From positions 124,001 through 188,000 of the forward strand of contig NKIK01000001.1 in assembly GCA_002256115.1 (NCBI GenBank): a stretch of DNA of 64,000 nucleotides, given 5' to 3'. A model generated the notes under the pieces. The model was not told the origin of the DNA. It did no database searches and was given only the letters and a program-made list of their open reading frames with translations. Below are positions 52,588-62,029 of the stretch, one piece after another. Within the stretch, counting starts at the first letter, position 1, and each line of letters opens with the position of its first letter. The position numbers were made by a program, and so were the translations under genes. The DNA is from Burkholderiales bacterium PBB3. GTDB lineage: Bacteria > Pseudomonadota > Gammaproteobacteria > Burkholderiales > Burkholderiaceae_C.

Positions 52588-52624
52588 AATTTAATTCTCC
52601 CAGTTTCACTGGGAGAATTAAATT
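52588..52624. terminator. Perfect 17-bp hairpin, probable terminator
   Basis: Arms 52588-52604 and 52608-52624 are perfect reverse complements with loop TTC. The stem is GC-rich at the top (CTCCCAGT / ACTGGGAG) and T/A-rich at both bases, so it can terminate either strand. It lies 63 bp after the 139-aa gene stop. Confidence 0.8.
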
Positions 52625-52686
52625 AAATAATGAATTAAGCTAAGTGAGGTAGATTCCTACCCAAACCGCTATTTTCCAACGAACCA

Positions 52687-53106
52687 TCACAAACCGCTAT
52701 ATATTAAACTAAATCTTCCGGACTGAACCATTTCATCCAAAGACAGGCCGTAGCCAAAATACAGGGAGCCGCCTTGAAGCTGAGGTGGGATAGCATAATT
52801 CGTGATTACTTCGATGCGGCAAGCCGATGAATGGTCGAAGCTATTGCGAAGGTTCAATAACGTTTCTTTCAAAGGGGATGAAAGGGTATTGATATAGTCC
52901 ATGGATGGGGGTTGTGGATATGAAAAAACTTGCCAATTTCCATTAGTCGCGTTGTAACCGACACAATATCCGTTGTAACCCGTTGCAGATTTTGCTTTCT
53001 TCTTTATCTCTTGCGTCGTTGTGCTTGCAGATGAAGCAGTGTCATTTCCAGCTTGCACAGCCAAGGAAGTGATGACCATTACAGATGCCAAAAGAACTTT
53101 AAACAT
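52687..53106 (-). CDS. Small secreted protein ending in the shared C-terminal module
   Basis: A 139-aa protein: signal peptide MFKVLLASVMVITSLAVQA (1-19), a Thr/Ser/Lys-rich linker, then one copy of the module, ending LYFGYGLSLDEMVQSGRF and SLIY. Two cysteines (CVGYN and ACRIEV) may form a disulphide. GGGGAAA is a strong ribosome site before the ATG. No other domain is present, so this is the module by itself. The surrounding sequence is AT-rich, unlike the window average. It may be co-expressed with the following OMP. Confidence 0.78.
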   Translation of the reverse strand: MFKVLLASVMVITSLAVQAGNDTASSASTTTQEIKKKAKSATGYNGYCVGYNATNGNWQVFSYPQPPSMDYINTLSSPLKETLLNLRNSFDHSSACRIEVITNYAIPPQLQGGSLYFGYGLSLDEMVQSGRFSLIYSGL

Positions 53107-53296
53107 TATTTCCCCAAATAAAAATTAAATAATAAAAGCACTGAAGTTAAATCTATATTAATCTCGCAGTGCCACATCAGTTTAATTAAAAATTAAATGC
53201 TTTTTACGTGGCCAAAAAATAGACTTAAAAGTTGTGATTTATTTCACGCCTTTGCTGCCAGTGGTGCATGGCCAAGGCATTGCATTACCGAATAAC

Positions 53297-56200
53297 TTAG
53301 AAGCGCCAAATTACACGCGCACCGTAGACTGGTTGATCGACTTTGCGCAGATGGCCAGATGTAAATAGTTCGATGTAGCGGCGTTTTGCACTATCTTGCC
53401 AAGACGCATTTAGTGCCAAATCCCACTCTGGTTCTAGAAAAACGGTTCCTGCAAAAGTTTCTTTTGTGCGAAGTGTCTTTCCTGTAATCGCAGTGCCAAG
53501 AACCCAGCCCTGCAACACAAACCATCTAGCACCAAAGCGAAGCACATGGTCGGGGTAATCAGGCACAGGAGTCAGTGGGCGGAAATCGTTCTGAGTTCTG
53601 TTGTTCGCATACGCAGCAGACCAACTGAATTGCTCATTCAAGATACTCTCAAAAACTACCGCCGTCGTGCGAACCGATCCGCCTGAAAATGCATCGTTCC
53701 CATAGGCACTATCGATAGATTGAACGCTTCCTAAACTATCCTGTTGCAAGCGTCGGACCTGTGAGGTGTTGATCGCACTATTCAGTGGCCTTCCGTCCGC
53801 GAGCGACAGGTTCAGAACACTTCGTTCGTCAAAAAAAGCGGTTAAAAAATTATTACCAAAAAGCTCCCATTCACCTTGAATACGAGAGCGCTTTATACGG
53901 CCTCCAGGCTCCAAGGCCGGAAAATCAATCGGAATTCCAACCGTGTTTTGGCTGGCAAGGCTCACGTCAGCGGCTGGCCTAGTTACATCTTGGTAAGCAA
54001 GACGGTACGTGGTGGCTGAAGACGGCGACCACGCAACACCGATGTTAGGAGTAACTGCATTGTTTTGAAAAGAAATAGTAGGAAGCGTCACCAACGGCAG
54101 TGGTCCTTTATTTAACGTTAGTAGCTGAGTTTCATCGAGTGAAAATTTGAAATTGGAGTAATTGAGATCCAACTGAAGGAGATAATCTCCGAAGTTTCGC
54201 TTCCATGAACCAAAAACCCTTTCACTCTCGCCCTCTAATGACAGATGTTGATCGCTACTAGCGACTCGACCCGTCGATTCAGTCCGCTCCAGCTTAGATT
54301 TTCTTGCTTTTTCCACACCGATGGCCCATTCACCAGAACTACGCAATGCCGTGAGACGCACACCGGCTTCAGGTTGTTCAATGGACTGAGAACGTTTATA
54401 AACTCTGGCATTGCCAAACACCGTTGACTGCCCCTCTGTCTTTCCCGCATACACCCAAATTGCAGTTTTGGGGTCTAGGCTCCACGAACCTCCTACATTG
54501 GTCTTGAAGTCTGTACCGCGCAGATCGTCGCTGGCAGAACGAATATCGTTATTTTCAAGCGAAGCGCGAAACTCCGATCTGTAGAGAAATAGGTTGAGAT
54601 TGGACTGAGGTTTAAAACCGACTGCGACAATTAAGCTAGGTGCGGCATTGGTTTGCGGTGAGTCAATGCTGGTACTTCTATACCCCGCATATTGGAGAAA
54701 ACCTGCCATTGGAATCGGTGCCGACATGGTGCCATTGGCAATAAATGACGGCTCTAGCTCAGTATTTGAATCAGTCTTCAGCGCACTGAAATCGAAGGCC
54801 GCATAAGCACTAGGCTTACCTATCAAAGCGCTTCTCGCGGGTGATGCCCCAAACATAAGCGGATCGGTCAAATATCCTTGTACAAGAGACGAATTCAGAG
54901 TGAATGCATCCCTGGTCCGAGCTGCAGAAAACAAGTAGCTACCCGCAAAAAACGGGTGCTGACTCTGCTGCGCAATGCGCTGGGCCCAAGCTTCCAGGCC
55001 GAACATCGCATAGGCGGCACCTAAGTTGGCATTGCCTTGGCGGTCGGTAGCAATTGGCCCCAAAGACTTGAGGTAGCCAAAGCGCGCCATGGCCTCGCGC
55101 GCAGCTGTCACCGCAGCCATGGGGTTAAGGTTATCGCGTTGAATCTGGGCCTCATAAAAATACGGCAAGGGGTCGTTGGGGTCCGCTTTTTTAGCTCTAT
55201 CAAGAGCCGCCAATGCAGCGTCTTCGCGCCCAATCTGGTACCAAGCAATGGCGGTATAGAGCTGCGCCTTTGCATAGCGGGGTTCTAGCAGCCCCGCTTT
55301 CAGCAGAGCTTGCAAAGCAGCATCAGGCTGGCCCTGTGTCAATAGCAAAATACCGCGGCTGGTCCAGGCCACGTAGTCATCGGGTGCCAGCTCCAGAGAC
55401 TTGTCAATTGCCGCCTGCGCTTGCGTCAAACGCTGCGCGCGCGTCTCCATGGCACCCAGATCAGCCAGCGGCGCTGCAAACTTGGGAGCCAACTCCACCG
55501 CGCGTGTCAGTGCCGTTCGCGCGGGGTCAAAGTCTTCCTGCTCGGCCAGCGTGACACCCAGGCCTTGCCAGGCACGAGAGTCATTCGGACTCTTTTGGCT
55601 CGCAGCGCCAAAGCTGGCCACTGCTGCATCGCCATTGCCCTCCAGACGCCCCAGCTCACCGTCGACCAGACCCAGCTCCATGGAGTCCGGAAACTTCTGT
55701 CGAGCGGTATTGACAAGGCTTCGGGCACCTGCGGTATAGCCCTTCAGCAGCGCTGCGCGCGCCTGGTAGGCCGGGAACCTATCGTCGCTAGAGAAGCGTC
55801 TTTGCCCTTCGTCCAGACGGCGTGCCACCAAGGGCATATCGCCACTAAGCAACGCAAAATCGGCTGCCAATAGCCAAGCACCAGCGGGTATCCCTGTGGC
55901 CTTGTCGGCGCTTGAAATCAATGCCTCTGTGGCGTCGCGGGCATCCTTGATGCGTTGGCCTGCCAGGGCATCGCGCACGCTCTGGGACTGTGAGGTTTGG
56001 GCGAAATCCGGGTACTTGTCCAGATCCAGGCGCACCGCGCTGACCCATTGCACGCGGTCTCTGGCATTGGTCAACACAGTCTTGACAGGGGCCATGCCAT
56101 TGCGCACGGTAGCCTGCTCACTCGGGCCGACCGAGACCTCGCCCAAGTCATTGGACACGGCAACCTCGCCACTGAACACCGACACCACGGTTTCACCGCT

Positions 56201-56677
56201 ATCGCCCACACTCACTTCCCAGTCCGTACCCCGAATACCGATAGTGGCGGTCGGAGTGGTGACTGCCAGCTTGCGCTGGCTCTTGATCAAACCGGTGGTC
56301 GCACGCAACAAGCCAATGGTGAATTGCTTGGCCTGGGCCCACATGCGTCCACTGGTCAGCTCCAGGCTGGTGCCACCTTCGCCGTCACCCGCTTCCTTGA
56401 TCTTGAAGGTACTGAGCTGGTTCAGCCGCACCTGGGTTTTGTCTTTGACCAACAAGGCCATTTGGCTGCTGTCGCCAGTGCGCACCGAGTCACCCGCTTG
56501 GAGCGACTGTTTGGCCGTAGCGTTGCGCCACAGACCCGACTTTTGGTCTTGCACTTCGACTCTGCCTTGCACCATAACGATTTCTGCATCGTTGGCGGCA
56601 GCCACCTGCACGATAGACACCAAGGCGAAACCGGTGCAAATTTGTGCGACACGGGTGAGTGGGAAAGGATGGTTCAT
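53297..56677 (-). CDS. FecR-TPR-beta-barrel outer-membrane protein
   Basis: A 1126-aa protein: signal peptide (1-28), FecR domain (about 30-200; GDSVRTGDSSQMALLVKDKTQ, GIRGTDWEVSVGDSGETVVS), a run of TPR-like helix pairs (about 260-590; SPNDSRAWQGLGVTLAEQE, YVAWTSRGILLLTQGQPDAAL), and a C-terminal beta-rich barrel ending in Phe (ARVIWRF), a BAM-type end. GAGGG fixes the ATG at 56677. The first half is GC-rich, the barrel half clearly AT-richer. It resembles orphan outer-membrane scaffolds or secretion and polysaccharide-handling proteins; no partner is certain. Confidence 0.85.
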   Translation of the reverse strand: MNHPFPLTRVAQICTGFALVSIVQVAAANDAEIVMVQGRVEVQDQKSGLWRNATAKQSLQAGDSVRTGDSSQMALLVKDKTQVRLNQLSTFKIKEAGDGEGGTSLELTSGRMWAQAKQFTIGLLRATTGLIKSQRKLAVTTPTATIGIRGTDWEVSVGDSGETVVSVFSGEVAVSNDLGEVSVGPSEQATVRNGMAPVKTVLTNARDRVQWVSAVRLDLDKYPDFAQTSQSQSVRDALAGQRIKDARDATEALISSADKATGIPAGAWLLAADFALLSGDMPLVARRLDEGQRRFSSDDRFPAYQARAALLKGYTAGARSLVNTARQKFPDSMELGLVDGELGRLEGNGDAAVASFGAASQKSPNDSRAWQGLGVTLAEQEDFDPARTALTRAVELAPKFAAPLADLGAMETRAQRLTQAQAAIDKSLELAPDDYVAWTSRGILLLTQGQPDAALQALLKAGLLEPRYAKAQLYTAIAWYQIGREDAALAALDRAKKADPNDPLPYFYEAQIQRDNLNPMAAVTAAREAMARFGYLKSLGPIATDRQGNANLGAAYAMFGLEAWAQRIAQQSQHPFFAGSYLFSAARTRDAFTLNSSLVQGYLTDPLMFGASPARSALIGKPSAYAAFDFSALKTDSNTELEPSFIANGTMSAPIPMAGFLQYAGYRSTSIDSPQTNAAPSLIVAVGFKPQSNLNLFLYRSEFRASLENNDIRSASDDLRGTDFKTNVGGSWSLDPKTAIWVYAGKTEGQSTVFGNARVYKRSQSIEQPEAGVRLTALRSSGEWAIGVEKARKSKLERTESTGRVASSDQHLSLEGESERVFGSWKRNFGDYLLQLDLNYSNFKFSLDETQLLTLNKGPLPLVTLPTISFQNNAVTPNIGVAWSPSSATTYRLAYQDVTRPAADVSLASQNTVGIPIDFPALEPGGRIKRSRIQGEWELFGNNFLTAFFDERSVLNLSLADGRPLNSAINTSQVRRLQQDSLGSVQSIDSAYGNDAFSGGSVRTTAVVFESILNEQFSWSAAYANNRTQNDFRPLTPVPDYPDHVLRFGARWFVLQGWVLGTAITGKTLRTKETFAGTVFLEPEWDLALNASWQDSAKRRYIELFTSGHLRKVDQPVYGARVIWRF

Positions 56678-56871
56678 TTGGTAGGCCCTCAATCTGGCGC
56701 AATTATGCGACCCCCGAAGGGCAAAACTACGGCCATTTGAACCCAGCCAAGGGCGGCGTGTGCCTACAAAGTCACAGTTTTGGTAAGCAATCGCAACAAT
56801 GCCTGCTCCAGTCGCATTCGCTGCGGTGGACAATGCCGCAAACCCTGGTCGCAGGGTCTTTGGAGTGATCA

Positions 56872-59517
56872 ATGCGTCTTTTTGTTGTGTGTGTTCTATT
56901 GACCTTGGGGCTGTCGGCCCGCGCGGCAACGCCGCAAGTCGTCGGTGGTGCAGACCACAGCCTCGCCCTCAGCCAGGACGGGCGTGTATTCAGTTGGGGG
57001 GATGACAGCAGTGGCCAACTGGGCACGGGGCGGCTGCTATTCCAATCCACACCGCTGGCCACCGTTATGCCTGACGTGAAAAACGTGGCCGGCCTTGCCG
57101 CAGGTAGCTACCACTCTCTGGCGCGTATGCGCGATGGCAGCGCGCTGGCCTGGGGCAACAACGCCTATGGTGAGTTGGGCGACGGCACCTTAACCAGCCG
57201 CGGCTTACCGCTCAAAGTCATAGGCCTTGCCGGTGTCGTGGCCTTGGCTGCGGGTGAGCAACACTCGCTTGCGGTCGATAACCAAGGCAAGGTCTGGGCC
57301 TGGGGCAGCAATGAGAATGGACGATTAGGCCAAGGTAATGCCGACCAAGCCAATAGCAAGCTCCCTCTGCAGGTCGTGCAACTGCAAAACGTGATTGCCG
57401 TTCAGGCGGGCAAAGCACACAGTCTGGCGCTGACTCAGGATGGCCGGGTGTTCGCCTGGGGTACCAATTTCTCGGGCCAACTGGGCGTGTCTGGCAGCAG
57501 CCGCTCGACCCCAACACCCATCGAATTCCTATTGCCCAACACCCGCATCACAGCCATTGCGGCCGCCAGCGACCACAGCTTTGCGCTGGACAGCGAGGGC
57601 CGCCTGTGGAGCTGGGGCGAAAACGAGTATTACCAGCTGGGCCACCGCGCCTATGCGCGCAGCAATGAGCCGCGTTACCTCTCTAACCTGGAAGCCCAGG
57701 GCAAAGTGCAATCCTTTGCCGTAGGGCCAGTGGGTGGTGCTGCCGTGCTGGCAGACGGCAGCTTATGGGTGTGGGGTTTTTACGGTCGCTATGACGAGCC
57801 CACCCGTGTGACCGGCCTGCCCGGCCCGGTGGCACAAGTCAAGCTGGGCGAAAGCCACATGGTGATTACGCTGGTGGATGGCCGCATTTTGAGTACCGGC
57901 GACAACCGCTTTGGCCAGCTCGGCGATGGCAGCACCACATCCACCAATGACCTAGCCTTTGTGACGCCCAAGACCGTTTCAGGCCCCATCAGCCAATTGA
58001 CCACGGGCTACTTTCATAGTTTGGCACTGGATGCCAGCGGCCGCTTGTTAGCTTGGGGCGACAACACGCGCGGGCAACTGGGCATTGGGGTGGCGGTCAA
58101 TCGCTCGGTTCCGGGCACCGTTGAAGGACTCACGGGCACCACCCAGATCGCCACCGGCCACCGCCATGCGCTGGCATTGAAAACGGACGGCACTGTCAAG
58201 GCTTGGGGGGACAACGACGAGCAGGCCGTGGGCAACGGCAAAGACGACCGCCTGTTTACCAGCCCGCAAGACGTAGTAGGCCTGTCTAATGTGCGACGCG
58301 TAGCGGCAGGTGGTAGTAGCAGTGCTGCGTTAGACACCACCGGCAAGCTCTGGGTATGGGGTTCCAACTTGCGTGGTCAGCTTGCCATCGCTGAAGACAT
58401 TTACCGCACTAACCGCCCTACCCCCGCCCTGGGCTTGCCACCGTTGGCAGAGGTGAGCGTGGGCAGTGATCACATGCTGGGCCTGGACTTGCAAGGCCGG
58501 GTGTGGGTCTGGGGATCGAATGGGCGCGGTCAGCTGGGCGATGGCTACGACCAAGCCACCGCTCCGCGCGTACTCAACAGCCTGAGCAACATCGTCGCGA
58601 TATCGGCGGCGGGCGACCATTCTATGGCGCTAGACGCACAGGGCCGGGTATGGGCCTGGGGTGACAACGGTTACAAGCAAGTCGGCACCAGCGATGACGA
58701 CCAGGTGAAGGTACCCATTCAGGTGCGGGGCCTACCGATCATCAAAGCGGTGGCTGCGGGCTACTTCAGCAGTTTGGCGCTGGGGGTGGATGGCAGCTTG
58801 TGGGCCTGGGGTGAAGGCCAGGAAGGTCAACTGGGTGATGGTCAACAGGATATTCGGGCCACTCCCGCCAAAGCCGGAGACGACACCTACACCGCGGTAG
58901 GCGCTGGGGTGATGCACTCCTTGGCCTTGCGGGCGGATGGCTTGACTTGGACCTTTGGCCTGAACTTTAGCGGCCAACTAGGGGACGGCGGCTATGCCAA
59001 CCAAAGCAGCCCGGTGGGCGTGGTCGACCCCGCGTTGAACCGCTTTTTTGACCTGAACACCACCATTGCCAATGCGCCTGTGGCGGCCAACAAAATCCCA
59101 CCGTTCTTCACCCAAACACTCAAAGCAGGTAGCAACCGCCTGCTGACGCTGGGCACACGGGTGAGCTTGGCCGACGCCAAGCTCGGGGCGGCTGCCTTGC
59201 GCGCAAAACCCCATGCCACCGGCAGCTACAACCTGTATGTGGTTGCAGTTTTGGCCGGGGCACTCCCCGCCAATGTGACCCCCGTATGGGTACGTGCCGC
59301 CAGCGGCTGGGGGCCTTTCGTTAACTTTCCGGTAGGTGAATACCTGCGCAATTTGACGGCCAATAGCGACCAGGTGCTGCTGATCGATATTTTGGAAAGC
59401 ACCGACCTCAGCACCGCCGTTGGCACCCGCTTTTTTGTGGGCTATGGCACCAGTGCAGAAGAGATGTTGTCCTCAGGGCGCTTTCGTTTGGTGTATGAAG
59501 TGCTGGCCGGGCAATAG
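56872..59517 (+). CDS. Secreted RCC1-repeat (beta-propeller) protein with shared C-terminal module
   Basis: An 881-aa protein: signal peptide (1-18, SARA), about thirteen RCC1-type repeats (GxxHSLALxxDGxVxxWGxNxxGQLG), enough for two seven-bladed propellers, then about 100 residues ending in the module FFVGYGTSAEEMLSSGRF and RLVYEV. RCC1 blades bind proteins or chromatin in eukaryotes; bacterial secreted forms have no known ligand. GGAG lies seven bases before the ATG. It diverges from the FecR-TPR gene across 194 bp and ends two bases before the stop of the haem-protein gene. Confidence 0.88.
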   Translation: MRLFVVCVLLTLGLSARAATPQVVGGADHSLALSQDGRVFSWGDDSSGQLGTGRLLFQSTPLATVMPDVKNVAGLAAGSYHSLARMRDGSALAWGNNAYGELGDGTLTSRGLPLKVIGLAGVVALAAGEQHSLAVDNQGKVWAWGSNENGRLGQGNADQANSKLPLQVVQLQNVIAVQAGKAHSLALTQDGRVFAWGTNFSGQLGVSGSSRSTPTPIEFLLPNTRITAIAAASDHSFALDSEGRLWSWGENEYYQLGHRAYARSNEPRYLSNLEAQGKVQSFAVGPVGGAAVLADGSLWVWGFYGRYDEPTRVTGLPGPVAQVKLGESHMVITLVDGRILSTGDNRFGQLGDGSTTSTNDLAFVTPKTVSGPISQLTTGYFHSLALDASGRLLAWGDNTRGQLGIGVAVNRSVPGTVEGLTGTTQIATGHRHALALKTDGTVKAWGDNDEQAVGNGKDDRLFTSPQDVVGLSNVRRVAAGGSSSAALDTTGKLWVWGSNLRGQLAIAEDIYRTNRPTPALGLPPLAEVSVGSDHMLGLDLQGRVWVWGSNGRGQLGDGYDQATAPRVLNSLSNIVAISAAGDHSMALDAQGRVWAWGDNGYKQVGTSDDDQVKVPIQVRGLPIIKAVAAGYFSSLALGVDGSLWAWGEGQEGQLGDGQQDIRATPAKAGDDTYTAVGAGVMHSLALRADGLTWTFGLNFSGQLGDGGYANQSSPVGVVDPALNRFFDLNTTIANAPVAANKIPPFFTQTLKAGSNRLLTLGTRVSLADAKLGAAALRAKPHATGSYNLYVVAVLAGALPANVTPVWVRAASGWGPFVNFPVGEYLRNLTANSDQVLLIDILESTDLSTAVGTRFFVGYGTSAEEMLSSGRFRLVYEVLAGQ

Positions 59518-59519
59518 CT

Positions 59520-61934
59520 TTAGAAGCCCTCACCCAGTGCCGGGTTCAGGTACTGGGTCAGGCTGCCAACATCGGTGGGTGCTGGCATGCTGCCGGGCTT
59601 GAAGTAAAGCACCCGGCCATCCTTAACGCCCAGGTACTCATTGGTCGCGCTGTAAAAGCGATACCGCAAGCCTTGTGTCAACTGACTGGTGGGGCTCTTG
59701 GGCAAAAGCTGATCCGGAAACTTGGCCTCCGCCCAGTTAAACACGCGGTCATCGCTGCTGACCGTGCGTCCCTCTTTCCATTGGCGCAAAAGCTGTCGCA
59801 AACCCTCGGGCGGGTTTTGCGGCTCGCCGACACCGGTTTGAGACTTTTGATTGATGCCATGGCATGAGGCGCAGACCCGCACTTCCCCCGGCTGAAAGCT
59901 CAACCAATAGCGCTCACGCACCACGGGGGCCAGTTGGTTGGTCATTTGCCAGGTCATAGCGCGGCGAGCCGGTACCAAGGCCGCCATGGAGCCATCGGGC
60001 GCAATGGCAACTGCGCTGGGTACGCCGGTGAAGGCGTTGGCGGCCTTGGGGTCATGCATCAGTTGGGCCAATACCCGGCGCCCGGCACGTGGTTGCGCCG
60101 TACCCCCAATGCCGCGAACCTGGTCTCCCTGGAAAAACTGCATATGGCTCACGTCATACACCTTGCCGGTTTTGGGCACCGCGCTCACCCCGCCGCGCAC
60201 GCGCAGTTGGTAGGGCTGCTGCTTGTCGGCTTTGTCGCGCAGCGTCACATTGCGGCTGACAGCCACCGCCAGGTCATTGCTCTTGAGCCAATCGCGGAAT
60301 TGTTGAACATCAACGCCCTCTTCGGCAAACACCTGGGCCTCGGGGACCTGCAAGGCGGTATGCACGGTTTTAGCGGGCCGAACGCGGGGTTTGAGCTCCA
60401 CTGGGTTCAGCTCCCACAGCGGGCCGTTGTAGCTGACCAAGGTATCGGGGTCCCAGAAACTGATGGACTTAGAAATACCCGGTGTGAGCGCAGTGCTGGC
60501 CTTAAAAACCCCGCCCGTGTCCGCCTGCAGCAGCATCAGCCGAAACGCATAACGGGAGCCCGGCGCAGCCGTGTCACCGGTGTTTTTGTCGGCCCGCGTT
60601 TCCGCGGTGTGTACCGCAATCAGCTGGCCGCTGGACAGGGGCACCGGCTCGCGGTACAGGCCGGTGTGGCCAGGCGCGGCAGCACCGCCATCGTCGGAAG
60701 GCGAAGCGGTTGCGGTAGCCGTCACATAGGTAACCCCCATGCTGTCTGGGTTGTCGGTGGGGGCACCGTTCATCTTGATGATTTGCCCGGCGGCGTGGGT
60801 GCCAAACTCGGGCGCGCTGGTGCCAAAGAAAGTACCCGGTTGGGTCGGGTCCTCACGGATTTGCAGCATGGCATCGTTGAGCAAGCGCGCCTTGGTTAAG
60901 GTGGCGCTAAAGCCGTACACCAGGTTTTTGTCGTCCAGAAAACTCTGCGCCCCGTAGCCCGCCAGCTCATGGCGGCCAATGTGGTTCAGCGTTTCTTCGG
61001 CACTACCGTCTTGGTGCAGCATCCAGGGGAAGAACTGGTTAAACCGCAGACCACTCAAAGTGGGTGTGTCCGCCCGCGGCTCGGGAAACACTTCGCTGCG
61101 GTCATTCAACCTTTGGGCTGCGGCAGTCTCATCGCTGTAATTGAAGGTGCCATAGCTGTAATCCCCGGTGCGCTCGGCTTCGGCATCGCTATCGGCCTGT
61201 TGGTCGCGCTGCAAATGGTCCCAGCGGGTAAAAATCACACGGCCAAAGCTGTCAATCGTGGGGCTGAAAGCGCCGGAGGGCGTGTGGTTCAGCAGGGCCA
61301 AGTCGCCGCTGGTGGGGTCCAAGCTCCAGATGCCGGTGACCGTGGCGGCCTCCTCATACTCATCCAGCTGGGGGTAGAGGTGCATTTCCCCATTGCGGGG
61401 CCGGTCGCTGGTGAAGATGATGCGGTCATCACTGCCGTAAACCGGGCTGATATTGTTGAAAGCGGTGGGTTGGTTAGCCACTTTGGTGACCACGGGCGTG
61501 TCACCCTGCCCCAAGCCCCGCATTTCATAGAGCTGCCAGACATAGGTCTTCACCTCGTAGCGCTTGCTTGGCGCTCCCACCACCGCGCTAAAGACGATTT
61601 TGCTGGCATCCCAACTGGGGGATGGGTCGCGTACCGAAATGGCGCTGGCACCCTGCAGGCCTGCGGCGCTCAAGCCGGCAGCGGCGGTCAGGTTTTTAAG
61701 CGTGCCGTCGCCATAGCGAATCCACACGTCGCCACCCCGCGCGGCGGATGACAAATCCCCCCGGTGGTTGCCAAACACCGAGGTGATGGTGGTGAAGTCT
61801 GCAGGGACTGGCATCTGGGTCACAAACACCACGGGGTATGGGGTTTGCACCGTTTGCGCCAGTGCCGCCCACGGCAAACCGGCCGCCGCCGCGACGATAG
61901 TGAACATACCCAACACATTGCGAGACAAGGCCAT
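59520..61934 (-). CDS. Periplasmic hydrazine-synthase-alpha-like protein with one c-type haem site
   Basis: An 804-aa protein with a signal peptide (residues 1-26, AALA-Q) and a propeller-like region carrying the pattern of the HzsA middle domain: RGGDVWIRYGDGTLKNLT, TSDRPRNGEMHLYPQLDEYE, FTRWDHLQRDQQAD, HIGRHEL. CASCHG at about residue 688 is a CxxCH haem-c site. Its tail (FYSATNEYLGVKDGRVLYF) lacks the shared GYG module. GAGGAG fixes the ATG at 61934. The real anammox enzyme has several haems, so hydrazine synthesis is not implied. Periplasmic redox or binding role; unknown substrate. Confidence 0.85.
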   Translation of the reverse strand: MALSRNVLGMFTIVAAAAGLPWAALAQTVQTPYPVVFVTQMPVPADFTTITSVFGNHRGDLSSAARGGDVWIRYGDGTLKNLTAAAGLSAAGLQGASAISVRDPSPSWDASKIVFSAVVGAPSKRYEVKTYVWQLYEMRGLGQGDTPVVTKVANQPTAFNNISPVYGSDDRIIFTSDRPRNGEMHLYPQLDEYEEAATVTGIWSLDPTSGDLALLNHTPSGAFSPTIDSFGRVIFTRWDHLQRDQQADSDAEAERTGDYSYGTFNYSDETAAAQRLNDRSEVFPEPRADTPTLSGLRFNQFFPWMLHQDGSAEETLNHIGRHELAGYGAQSFLDDKNLVYGFSATLTKARLLNDAMLQIREDPTQPGTFFGTSAPEFGTHAAGQIIKMNGAPTDNPDSMGVTYVTATATASPSDDGGAAAPGHTGLYREPVPLSSGQLIAVHTAETRADKNTGDTAAPGSRYAFRLMLLQADTGGVFKASTALTPGISKSISFWDPDTLVSYNGPLWELNPVELKPRVRPAKTVHTALQVPEAQVFAEEGVDVQQFRDWLKSNDLAVAVSRNVTLRDKADKQQPYQLRVRGGVSAVPKTGKVYDVSHMQFFQGDQVRGIGGTAQPRAGRRVLAQLMHDPKAANAFTGVPSAVAIAPDGSMAALVPARRAMTWQMTNQLAPVVRERYWLSFQPGEVRVCASCHGINQKSQTGVGEPQNPPEGLRQLLRQWKEGRTVSSDDRVFNWAEAKFPDQLLPKSPTSQLTQGLRYRFYSATNEYLGVKDGRVLYFKPGSMPAPTDVGSLTQYLNPALGEGF

Positions 61935-62029
61935 GACAGGCTCCTCAAAGATCGATCCAGAATAAGTCAGGCCGCCCCGCACAGCGCAAGCAACTTTGCA
62001 AGCGTTTGTAATAGCCGGATAGGGCCAGA

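Noticed and set aside
59520..61934. Hydrazine synthase activity (anammox)
   Set aside because: Only one CxxCH haem site and no HzsB/HzsC partners; the match is to the middle domain of the family, so only relatedness is claimed.
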